Of a DNA stretch of 14,970 nucleotides, positions 7,301-13,601 are shown in pieces (within the stretch, counting starts at the first letter, position 1; the number at the start of each line of letters is the position of its first letter). The notes below the pieces were generated by a model, which ran no database searches, was not told where the DNA came from, and saw nothing but the letters and a program-made list of their open reading frames with translations. A program made the position numbers and the translations under genes. Origin of the DNA: Brevundimonas sp. (GTDB taxonomy: Bacteria > Pseudomonadota > Alphaproteobacteria > Caulobacterales > Caulobacteraceae); contig JADCBH010000312.1 in NCBI GenBank assembly GCA_020253595.1, positions 1-14,970 on the forward strand. The letters run 5' to 3'.

Positions 7301-7370
7301 TTCTCCTCCCCGTTCGCTTCGCGAATGGGGAGGTGGCGCGGCCCTCCTTCAGGGCCGTGACGGAGGGGGC
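7301..7370. repeat. Palindromic repeat, left copy of the pair flanking the DUF559 gene
   Basis: The repeat contains two hairpins. The first has 13-bp arms, 7305-7317 and 7321-7333, around TTC, with one G-T mismatch. The second has 7-bp arms, 7339-7345 and 7351-7357. It ends GTGACGGAGGGGGC, which recurs exactly inverted at 7739-7752. Its beginning, TTCTCCTCCCCGTTCGC, matches the inverted right copy at 16 of 17 positions. It starts five bases after the nrdB stop and may also terminate nrdB transcription. The DUF559 stop codon lies inside it. Confidence 0.85.
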
Positions 7371-7732
7371 GACTCGGTCCCAAGTCGTGCAAGGGCGACT
7401 CTTCCGATGAAACCCAGCACGCCTTCGATTTCATCTTTGACGTCGGCAGGCCTTAGCCGGATCACCCGAACGCCCCGCTGCGCCAGCCAGGTCGTTCTTC
7501 GCTGATCATGGCGGATCTGATCTTCGACATCGTGAATCGCCCCATCGACCTCGACCGCGAGCTTTGCCGCCGCGCAATAGAAATCGAGAATGTATGGCCC
7601 GATTGGATGCTGCCGACGGAATTTCAGGCCGTCCAGGCGACGGCCCCGTAGACTAAGCCAAAGCCGAGCTTCGGGCGGGTTGAGGTTGGCCCTGAAATCG
7701 CGTGCGCGTTCATAACTCTTGGCGTCGGCCAT
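7349..7732 (-). CDS. DUF559 / Vsr-like PD-(D/E)XK endonuclease-domain protein
   Basis: The 127-residue protein has the DUF559 layout: NPPEARLW (Glu21), then RR-HPIGPYILDFYC with Asp50, then AVEVDGAIH with Glu61, Asp63 and His67, then a D-x-R-T helix and GVRVIRL. This is the restriction-endonuclease fold related to Vsr mismatch nucleases; true substrates of DUF559 proteins are mostly unknown. I chose the ATG at MADAKSYER, where GGAGGGGG and AAGG just upstream come from the right repeat copy. The last eight codons and the stop lie in the left repeat copy, so the end SPPPSRP is repeat-encoded. The gene therefore spans the unit between two inverted repeats. It is wedged between convergent nrdB and the molybdoprotein gene, which suggests mobility. 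Confidence 0.88.
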   Translation of the reverse strand: MADAKSYERARDFRANLNPPEARLWLSLRGRRLDGLKFRRQHPIGPYILDFYCAAAKLAVEVDGAIHDVEDQIRHDQRRTTWLAQRGVRVIRLRPADVKDEIEGVLGFIGRVALARLGTESPPPSRP

Positions 7733-7738
7733 CGCCTT

Positions 7739-7800
7739 GCCCCCTCCGTCACTCCGCTGCGCTCCGTGCCACCTACCCATCCTGCGGACGGGGAGGAGAA
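7739..7800. repeat. Palindromic repeat, right (inverted) copy flanking the DUF559 gene
   Basis: Read on the minus strand, it begins TTCTCCTCCCCGTCCGC and ends GTGACGGAGGGGGC, matching the two ends of the left copy. The middle differs (AGGTGGCACGGAGCGCAGC), so the arms have diverged internally or belong to a variable-loop repeat family. It ends six bases from the molybdoprotein stop codon and supplies the ribosome-binding region of the DUF559 gene. Confidence 0.8.
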
Positions 7801-7806
7801 AGTGTT

Positions 7807-8577
7807 TCAGATCCCCGCGTACCACTCGTAGCCGCGATCGGGCCAATAGCCGCCTCTTGGCCCGGGCATGGCCTCGAAGCTGTCGACCGCCTCGATCCGA
7901 CGGATGTACTTGGCCTGTTTGTAGCCCAGCTGCCGCTCGACCCGGAGCCTCAGCGGCGCACCATGTGGCACCGTCAGGGTCTCGCCGTTCATGTCGTAGG
8001 CGAGGATCGTCTGCGGATGCATCGCGTCGACCAGGTCGACGCTCTCATAGTAGCGCGGCCCGTCCTCGGTCTGGGTCAGGGCGTCGAAGCAGTGGAAGAC
8101 GATGTACTTCGCCTCAGGCTTCAGGCCCGCCTCGTCCAGCAGGGTCTCCAGCCGTACCCCGGCCCACTGACCGATCGCGGTCCAGCCCTCGACGCAGTCG
8201 TGCTTGGTGATCTGGGTCCGGCTGGGCCGTTCGCGCAACTCGGCCAGCGACAGGCTGAGCGGCCGCTCCACGAGCCCGTCAACCGTCAGCCGATAGTCGG
8301 CAAAGCCCGCATTGCGCAGAGCCACATAGTCCGAAGCCGCTGGATCGATCGACCCGTTGGGCTTGAACCAGGGCGAGATGTCCTGCGGCCGGTACTCGGG
8401 TGCCAGAGCTTCACGCGGGATCAGCAGCCGCTGTGAGCGTCGCGTCAGGGCTTCGGCCGATACGCGAAGGGTTTCACTGATCGTCTGGCCTCTCTGGCAG
8501 GCGGCCAGAGCCATGACACCCACAGCCGCGCCCGCCCGCGCCAGCCAGGAGCGCCGATTGAAGGCGACGTCGCTCAT
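7807..8577 (-). CDS. Sulfite-oxidase-fold molybdopterin-dependent oxidoreductase (MsrP/YedY-like)
   Basis: The 256-residue protein belongs to the molybdopterin oxidoreductase superfamily with the sulfite oxidase fold. The conserved cysteine that ligates molybdenum is Cys128 in KHDCVEGW. Conserved blocks downstream include FHCFDAL, YYESVDL, LAYDMNGETL-VPHGAPLRLRVERQLGYK and KYI-RIE. The N-terminus has an RRSWL twin-arginine motif and a hydrophobic stretch ending LAAC (Cys27). It is probably exported folded by Tat and may be lipid-anchored. Its ATG overlaps the stop of the cytochrome b561 gene as ATGA, so the cytochrome is the likely electron partner. Substrate is unknown: the closest known activity is periplasmic methionine sulfoxide repair (MsrP), but MsrQ, its usual partner, is a different membrane protein. 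Confidence 0.9.
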   Translation of the reverse strand: MSDVAFNRRSWLARAGAAVGVMALAACQRGQTISETLRVSAEALTRRSQRLLIPREALAPEYRPQDISPWFKPNGSIDPAASDYVALRNAGFADYRLTVDGLVERPLSLSLAELRERPSRTQITKHDCVEGWTAIGQWAGVRLETLLDEAGLKPEAKYIVFHCFDALTQTEDGPRYYESVDLVDAMHPQTILAYDMNGETLTVPHGAPLRLRVERQLGYKQAKYIRRIEAVDSFEAMPGPRGGYWPDRGYEWYAGI

Positions 8578-9371
8578 GACGGATCTCCCTTCCGGTCCTC
8601 GCTCTGCGGCGTGGACGGCTCCAGCACGAACCAGCCGGTGATCATGGCCCGCATGTTGTTGACGAAGCCGGTCCAGAACACGAGCCCGACGTGGACCACG
8701 ATGAAGCCAACGATCAGCGCGCCCGAGATGAAGTGCAGTGTCCGCGCCGACTGCCGCCCGCCCATGATGTCGAGCAGAATCCCGCCGATCGCGTTGAAGC
8801 CGGGCGACATTGACAGCCCGGTGATCAGCATCATGGGAAGCACGACCAGGATCATGAAGACATAGGTGAGCTTCTGGATGACGTTGTAGTTCCGGGCCTC
8901 CTCATCCTTGGGGAAGTGGAAGCGGGCATGTTCCTTCACCGAGGGCCAGAAGCCGGCCAGATCTTCCCGGCTCGGCCACAGCCGCCCGTTGAACCGGCGA
9001 GAGAGGAAGCCATAGGCCAGATAGATCAGCCCGTTGATCACGAAGACCCAGGCGAAGAAGAAGTGCCAGTGCCGCGCCTCGGCCAGGTTCCGGTGATCGG
9101 GGATCAGCAGCCAGTTGGGAATGGGCGGAATGTCGACCCAGTGATTGCCCCAGTTCGTATCCTTGCCCCAGTCCAGATGCGGATGGGCGAGAAGGATGTT
9201 GAGCCCGCTCATGATCAGGATCACCACCGCCGCGACATTGAGCCAGTGGCTCACGCGAACAAGGGGCGGATGGCGATAGGTGTCGGTTCGCCCGCCGGGC
9301 AGCGGCCGGTCGGCGCGACGATCCTGCACCGGGACAGGTTCTGCGGCCTGTTCGATCACCCCGTCGGTCAT
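8574..9371 (-). CDS. Cytochrome b561-type membrane haem protein
   Basis: The 265-residue inner-membrane protein has four hydrophobic helices (about 43-62, 103-122, 168-188 and 210-236). Histidines are placed as in the bacterial di-haem b561/formate-dehydrogenase-gamma type: His42 in VSHWLN, His101/His103 in RHWHFFFAW, His213 in LHFISG, His227 in VVHVGL. It likely passes electrons from the quinone pool to the molybdoprotein encoded next, whose gene it overlaps by 4 bp (ATGA). The N-terminal 35 residues are a polar cytoplasmic tail. The long loop 63-100 (rich in Trp, Pro and His) would lie in the periplasm. The ATG is 75 bp from a candidate ECF sigma promoter, so the pair is probably stress-induced. 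Confidence 0.9.
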   Translation of the reverse strand: MTDGVIEQAAEPVPVQDRRADRPLPGGRTDTYRHPPLVRVSHWLNVAAVVILIMSGLNILLAHPHLDWGKDTNWGNHWVDIPPIPNWLLIPDHRNLAEARHWHFFFAWVFVINGLIYLAYGFLSRRFNGRLWPSREDLAGFWPSVKEHARFHFPKDEEARNYNVIQKLTYVFMILVVLPMMLITGLSMSPGFNAIGGILLDIMGGRQSARTLHFISGALIVGFIVVHVGLVFWTGFVNNMRAMITGWFVLEPSTPQSEDRKGDPS

Positions 9372-9445
9372 GCCCAGTCCCCCAGTGCCGTCGCGCGAAC
9401 GGTCTCACAGGCCGGTCCGGCCCGCAAACCTTGCTTTTCGTCGCC

Positions 9446-9471
9446 TACGTCACGCCAGGCCCCAGGGTTAC
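9446..9471 (-). promoter_or_regulatory. Candidate ECF sigma factor promoter of the b561/molybdoprotein operon
   Basis: On the minus strand GTAACC (9471-9466) is followed, after exactly 16 bases, by CGTA (9449-9446). A GTAACC -35 with a CG-starting -10 at N16 is the form I recall for Caulobacter SigF promoters (GTAACC-N16-CGAA), which control oxidative/metal stress genes. Transcription would start near 9440, about 70 bases before the ATG. Confidence 0.5.
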
Positions 9472-9479
9472 GCGGACCC

Positions 9480-9926
9480 CTACTGCGGGGCGCATCGGCT
9501 CCGGTCGCCGGCCTGACAGGCTCGCACGTCGGCCTCCCAGCGCGCCCGGTCCGCCTCCCAGCGTCGCCGCGCCTCGTCATTGGCGCGCATGCTGGCCTCC
9601 CAGTCGAGCCGCGCCTGGGCGTTCAGCGCCTGCCGCTCCTCCCATCGCGCCCGTTCCGCCGCGAAGGCGGCCTGATCGGCGCGCTCCTGGCTCTGGGCCA
9701 GGTCGTTGCGCGCCGTGATTTCGGCGTTCAGCGCCTGGGTGGCGCGCAGTTCGGCCGGATCCTGTTCTGCATTGGTTGCCTGTCCATCCGCTGCCCCTGC
9801 GGCGAGCTCCGGCTTGGGTTTGCCGGCCGCGAGCAGTTGCTCCACCCGGTCCTGCGCCTGGACTGTCCCTCCGGTCGCCATGGCCAGAGCCACCAGCGTC
9901 GCCATGATCATCGTGGTCTTCTGCAT
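9480..9926 (-). CDS. Secreted coiled-coil protein with tryptophans in heptad register
   Basis: The 148-residue protein has no recognised name. The start MQKTTMIMATLVALAM follows a GGAG ten bases upstream; the alternative ATG 48 bp earlier lacks a signal sequence at its front. The signal peptide is cleaved near VQA|Q (residue 24). Residues 60-136 are strongly helical, rich in Ala, Arg, Glu and Gln. Phe88, Trp95, Trp109, Trp123 and Trp130 are separated by multiples of seven, so the aromatics fall on one face of a coiled coil. The C-terminus has two cysteines, Cys137 and Cys145 (ACQAGDRSRC), likely disulfide-bonded in the periplasm. It is divergent from the small gene at 10077 and lies just upstream of the ECF promoter for the b561 operon. 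Confidence 0.75.
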   Translation of the reverse strand: MQKTTMIMATLVALAMATGGTVQAQDRVEQLLAAGKPKPELAAGAADGQATNAEQDPAELRATQALNAEITARNDLAQSQERADQAAFAAERARWEERQALNAQARLDWEASMRANDEARRRWEADRARWEADVRACQAGDRSRCAPQ

Positions 9927-10011
9927 CGGGTCTCGCTCCGTCTTCGCCTGATCAGACAGGCTGAGCTTGGCCATAGGATGGCGAAAGACAGAATGAACGC
10001 CGGCTCGCGTA

Positions 10012-10033
10012 ACAGGCGGACCGTTTCGCCTGT
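10012..10033. repeat. Inverted repeat in the divergent promoter region
   Basis: ACAGGCG (10012-10018) and CGCCTGT (10027-10033) are perfect 7-bp arms around an 8-bp centre, 44 bp upstream of the ATG at 10077 and 86 bp from the divergent start at 9926. Two GGGTTTC copies follow at 10037-10051. It could be an operator; no regulator is identified. Confidence 0.35.
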
Positions 10034-10076
10034 GCGGGGTTTCAGGGTTTCGATTCTTCTCCTAGGCTGCGAACCC

Positions 10077-10340
10077 ATGATCCTGTCGACGTCATCGGGA
10101 GAGTTCCCCATCCCGCCCGACGTGGCGAGCCGGCTGCCGCAGGTGCCGCCGGTCCCGGACCCGACCGAGCCGCAGTACCGTCGACGCAAGCGCGAGTTCA
10201 CGGAATGGCTCGACGCCTCGCCGGACCATGCGATCGGATTCGAGCGTCTCAGACGCTGGCACATCGTGCAGGACCAGCTGGCCCGTGAGGCCATTGCACA
10301 GGGTCGGGCCTTCGTCGTCACGGACGACGGTCTGGACTGA
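10077..10340 (+). CDS. Small cytoplasmic protein of unknown function
   Basis: This 87-residue protein starts MILSTSSGEFPIPPDV. It has no signal peptide or membrane helix. It has a Pro-rich front (residues 10-30), a basic patch (YRRRKRE, 34-40) and a helical middle (FERLRRWHIVQDQLAREAI). The end is acidic (VVTDDGLD). Codon use looks coding, with GC-rich third positions, but the Shine-Dalgarno sequence is weak. An in-frame ATG 84 bp upstream exists, but it would run through the inverted repeat, so I prefer 10077. It stands alone, divergent from the coiled-coil gene, and ends 131 bp before the tRNA gene on the other strand. I cannot name a family. Confidence 0.6.
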   Translation: MILSTSSGEFPIPPDVASRLPQVPPVPDPTEPQYRRRKREFTEWLDASPDHAIGFERLRRWHIVQDQLAREAIAQGRAFVVTDDGLD

Positions 10341-10470
10341 GCCCGGGACGGTCTCCCGAAGCGTGCGGCATCGGACTACCGACAGGTCTCATGGAGGATC
10401 GAAGGTGATCGCGCAGAGCCCGGGGGAAGATGCGCCAGGATCGCAGCTCCCTTAGTCTCTCGGAAAAAGA

Positions 10471-10547
10471 TGGCGCACCCGACACGATTCGAACGTGTGA
10501 CCTTTGCCTTCGGAGGGCAACGCTCTATCCAGCTGAGCTACGGGTGC
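10471..10547 (-). tRNA. tRNA-Arg (anticodon CCG)
   Basis: A complete 77-base cloverleaf reads on the minus strand. The 7-bp acceptor stem is GCACCCG/CGGGTGC. The D arm contains AGCTCAGCTGGATAGAGC. The anticodon stem TTGCC/GGCAA encloses CTCCGAA, with CCG at positions 34-36. The T arm has GTTCGAATC. The discriminator is G and CCA is encoded. CCG decodes CGG arginine codons. A short T-run (TCTTTTTCC) follows the CCA directly and may help end transcription. Confidence 0.96.
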
Positions 10548-10689
10548 GTCTCGCGCGGCCACTCTTGGCGACCGGATGAAGGGCCTTACAGCAGCCTCGC
10601 GCGGCCCTCAATCCCGAATGCACGCGAGGCGTCCCGGCGGGTCTGCAAAGGATCCGTGTGTAGATGACCGATCGACCGGAGGATGGATG

Positions 10690-11976
10690 ATGCGGGCCTT
10701 GGTTCTCAGCTTCCTGCTGTTTCTCGGCGCTTGCGCCACCGCCCCGACGGCCGGGCCTGCCGCGTCGCGTGACAGTCTGGACGCGGTCGCGCGCGACTAC
10801 GTCGCCTTGATCCTCGAGATTGGCGAGCGCGAACCGGGCTATGTCGATGCCTACTACGGTCCCCCGGAGTGGGCACAGGCTGCGCAGGCCAATCCGCGTG
10901 ACATCTCCGCCCTGATGCAGGGTGCGGCCTCGCTGACGGAGCGGCTCAACGCCATCTCGGTCGCCGGGGCCGAACCGGCGGTCGCCCAGCGCAAGGCTTA
11001 CCTGCTCGCCCATGTCTCGGCGGCCTCGGCCCGCCTTCGCATGCTGTCGGGCGAGCGGTTGAGCTTCGCCGACGAGGCCGAGGCCCTGTTCGGCGTTCGT
11101 CCCGAACTGCGCCCCCTGTCCGACTTCGACCCCATCCTCGCCCAGATCGACCAGCTCGTCCCGGGGGACGGCGAACTGGCCGCCCGCGTCGCCGCCTTCC
11201 GGGGCAACTTCCGCATTCCGGCGGACCGCTTGCAGGTCGTGTTCGATGCCTCCATCGCCGAGTGCCGTCGCCGGACCCTGGCCCACATGAACCTGCCGAC
11301 GAACGAGCGTTTCACCCTGGCCTTCGTCACGGACAAGCCGTGGTCGGGCTACAACTACTATCTGGGCGGAGCCGCCAGCCGGATCGAGATCAATACCGAC
11401 CAGCCCATCTTCACGGACCGGGCGATCGACCTCGGGTGTCACGAGGCCTACCCCGGCCATCACGTCTACAATGCGCTGCTGGAACAGACCTTCGTCGTCG
11501 AGCGCGGTTGGGTCGAGATGAGCGTCTACCCGCTCTATTCGCCCATGTCCTTCGTGGCCGAAGGCAGCGCCAACTACGGCATCGATCTGGCCTTCCCGGG
11601 CGACGAGGCAGCGCGCTTCGAGCAGGATGTGTTGCTGCCGCTCGCGGGTCTGACCGGCGCACCGGTGGAGCGCAAGGCAGAGCTGAACGCACTCGTCCGT
11701 CGGCTCGCCCGTGCCGAGTACACTATCGCAGATGACTATCTGGCGGGCCGGATTGATCGGGCGGAGGCCACGCAGCTTCTGTCCCGCTACATGCTCACGA
11801 CGCCTGAGCGGGCGGCCCAGAGGGTGCGCTTCATCGACACTTACCGCAGTTACATCATCAACTACGGTCTGGGACGCGATGTGGTTCAGGCCTGGGTCGA
11901 GCGGCAGGGACCGGACCACTGGCAGGGCATGGAGACCTTGCTGGCCAGTCAGATCCTGCCGGTCGATCTTTTCTAG
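10690..11976 (+). CDS. DUF885-family zinc-metallopeptidase-like lipoprotein
   Basis: The product has about 428 residues. GGAGG at 10678-10682 is seven bases from this ATG, while the ATG one codon earlier would be only four away. The N-terminus is a lipoprotein signal with lipobox LGAC (Cys15). The catalytic-type signature HEAYPGHH (His251, Glu252, His257/258) and a downstream Glu291 in AEGSANYG fit DUF885 proteins. These resemble gluzincin/M3-like peptidases, where HExxxGH plus a later Glu would bind zinc. The helical body and the C-terminal RFIDTYRSYIINYGLGRD block are family-typical. It is probably anchored in the envelope facing the periplasm. Specific substrates are unknown. It precedes two hydrolase genes by 56 bp but may be transcribed separately. 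Confidence 0.88.
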   Translation: MRALVLSFLLFLGACATAPTAGPAASRDSLDAVARDYVALILEIGEREPGYVDAYYGPPEWAQAAQANPRDISALMQGAASLTERLNAISVAGAEPAVAQRKAYLLAHVSAASARLRMLSGERLSFADEAEALFGVRPELRPLSDFDPILAQIDQLVPGDGELAARVAAFRGNFRIPADRLQVVFDASIAECRRRTLAHMNLPTNERFTLAFVTDKPWSGYNYYLGGAASRIEINTDQPIFTDRAIDLGCHEAYPGHHVYNALLEQTFVVERGWVEMSVYPLYSPMSFVAEGSANYGIDLAFPGDEAARFEQDVLLPLAGLTGAPVERKAELNALVRRLARAEYTIADDYLAGRIDRAEATQLLSRYMLTTPERAAQRVRFIDTYRSYIINYGLGRDVVQAWVERQGPDHWQGMETLLASQILPVDLF

Positions 11977-12032
11977 GGCTGTCGTTACCCGACGTCCGAG
12001 CAACAGTCGCAAAGCTGAGTTAAGGGTCGGGA

Positions 12033-12821
12033 ATGGACACGCTCGACGACCGCTGGGCCCGCCTGGCGCCCCATGCCGCCTGGGTCGGCCCGGATGACGA
12101 TCGCCCTCGGCCGACCGCCCTGCTGTTTCACGGCTGCGGCGGACTGCGCGGCCATTTGCCCAAGTACGCCCAGGCGGCCAGGGACAAGGGCTGGCGCGCG
12201 CTCATCGTCGATTCCTACGCCCCGCGCGGCTGGAGCCGTCAGTTCGCCATGGCCACGGTCTGCACGGGCCTTCTGCTGCGCGGCTGGGAGCGGGCGGGGG
12301 ACATTCTGGCGACGATCCGGGGGGTGTCTGTGCGCGCCGATGTCGACCCCACAAACCTTCTGCTCGCCGGCTGGAGCCATGGCGGATGGGGCATCATGGA
12401 AGCGATGAGCGCGGATCGCGACCGGATCGGGGCGCTGGGCGTCAGCGACGCCGAGAACGTATCCCTGGACGGGGTCAAGGCGACCTATCTGGCCTACCCC
12501 TACGTCGGGTTCGCGGCCCTGAACCGTATGCGGCCCTGGCGGCATTGCCCGAAGACCCTGGCTGTTGTGGCGGCAAAGGATCACCTGACGACCGTCCGCA
12601 ATGCCGAGCGCATCCACGACATGGTCCGAAACTGCGGCGTTGACGTCGAGACCTGGATCGCCGACGGCACCCACAGCTTCGATGAGCCCATGACGGCACC
12701 GCCAATGCGCTACGATCCGGCGCTTGGCGACGAGGCGATTCGCCGGTTTTCGGCTCTGCTGGAGGACACCGCCGTCGCCCCGGCCCAGGCGGGTCCTGTT
12801 CGCCGACGTCGCGCAGGTTAA
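12033..12821 (+). CDS. Dienelactone-hydrolase-like alpha/beta hydrolase, first of a tandem pair
   Basis: The 262-residue cytoplasmic protein has an alpha/beta hydrolase fold. LLFHGCGG (30-37) forms the oxyanion region. The nucleophile elbow GWSHGG puts Ser115 in place. Asp183 (AKDHL) and His214 (DGTHSFDEP) complete the likely triad. The family includes dienelactone hydrolases and related esterases; here the nucleophile is Ser rather than the Cys of classical DLH, so carboxylesterase-like activity is more likely. No signal peptide is present. The Arg-rich tail (AGPVRRRRAG) is not shared with its neighbour. Only three bases separate it from the next gene, which encodes a paralog of nearly equal length. 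Substrate is unknown. Confidence 0.85.
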   Translation: MDTLDDRWARLAPHAAWVGPDDDRPRPTALLFHGCGGLRGHLPKYAQAARDKGWRALIVDSYAPRGWSRQFAMATVCTGLLLRGWERAGDILATIRGVSVRADVDPTNLLLAGWSHGGWGIMEAMSADRDRIGALGVSDAENVSLDGVKATYLAYPYVGFAALNRMRPWRHCPKTLAVVAAKDHLTTVRNAERIHDMVRNCGVDVETWIADGTHSFDEPMTAPPMRYDPALGDEAIRRFSALLEDTAVAPAQAGPVRRRRAG

Positions 12822-12824
12822 GCC

Positions 12825-13601
12825 GTGGACGCGGCAATGGAGCGATGGCGACGTCTGGCTCCCGAAGCGGAACTGCTCACCCCGTCGGGCCGGGGCCCGT
12901 TTCCGACGGTTCTGCTATTTCATGGATGCGGCGGCGTCCGGGCCCATCTGCACGCCTACGCCAGGGCGGCCGTGTCTGCGGGCTGGGCGGCGCTTCTGGT
13001 CGATTCTTTCGCCCCGCGCGGTTGGACCCGCGGCTTCGCCAAGGCCATGATCTGCACAGGATTGATGTTTCGCGGTGGACGGCGGGCCGGCGATGTGCTG
13101 GCGGCCATCGCCGGTGCCCGGGGTCTGCCGCTCGTCGATCCGGACCGGCTGGTACTGGCCGGATGGAGCCACGGCGGCTGGGCGATCATGGACCTGATGT
13201 CCATGCCGCTCGTCCGATCAGGCGAAGCGGGGCTTTCGGATGCACCGCGTGTTCATTTGCGTGGCGTTCGCGCGGCCTTCCTCGCCTACCCCTACGTCGG
13301 TGTGGCGTCGGCCAGCCGTGGTGGAAGACCCTGGCCCCGCGCTCTGGACCTTTTGGTCATAGCACCCAGCCGCGACCATCTCGCCTCGGTGCGCCGTCAC
13401 ATGCGTGCGCTCGCCTCGGCCGTGGCGGCGGGGTCGGAGGTCGCGGTCTGGGGCGTGGAAGGCACCCACGCCTTCGACGAGCCCGGGCTGATGGCCCGCA
13501 TGATGCGTTATGACGAGGCCTTGAGCGGCCAGGCCATGGAACGGTTCGCCGACTTTCTGGCAGGGATCACCCCTGCTCGACCCGCACCTCGGCCCGGATA
13601 G
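12825..13601 (+). CDS. Dienelactone-hydrolase-like alpha/beta hydrolase, second of a tandem pair
   Basis: The 258-residue protein is paralogous to the previous one along its whole length. They share LLFHGCGG, SYAPRGW/SFAPRGW, ICTGL, AGWSHGGW (Ser115), YLAYPYVG/FLAYPYVG, a (K/R)DHL block (Asp184) and EGTHAFDEP (His215). I use GTG at 12825 as start: AGG lies seven bases upstream, and the N-terminus MDAAMERWRRLAP then aligns without gaps to MDTLDDRWARLAP of its neighbour. An ATG four codons later is the alternative. It is certainly co-transcribed with the first copy. Its 3' end overlaps the convergent osmC-like gene by 35 bp. Conservation of all catalytic positions suggests both copies are active, perhaps with different substrates. 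Confidence 0.85.
   Translation: MDAAMERWRRLAPEAELLTPSGRGPFPTVLLFHGCGGVRAHLHAYARAAVSAGWAALLVDSFAPRGWTRGFAKAMICTGLMFRGGRRAGDVLAAIAGARGLPLVDPDRLVLAGWSHGGWAIMDLMSMPLVRSGEAGLSDAPRVHLRGVRAAFLAYPYVGVASASRGGRPWPRALDLLVIAPSRDHLASVRRHMRALASAVAAGSEVAVWGVEGTHAFDEPGLMARMMRYDEALSGQAMERFADFLAGITPARPAPRPG

Noticed and set aside
7301..7800. CRISPR or transposase-bearing IS element
   Set aside because: There are only two inverted copies of the repeat, no spacers, and the single gene is a nuclease-domain protein rather than a known transposase.
10405..10455. Tiny plus-strand ORF with GTG start and a GGAGG-like sequence upstream
   Set aside because: It has 16 codons, no recognisable product and a position between a small gene and a tRNA; not supportable as a gene.
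10525..12012. 495-codon minus-strand frame opposite the DUF885 gene
   Set aside because: The plus strand encodes a lipobox, HEAYPGHH and family-like sequence; the antisense frame also runs across the tRNA gene.
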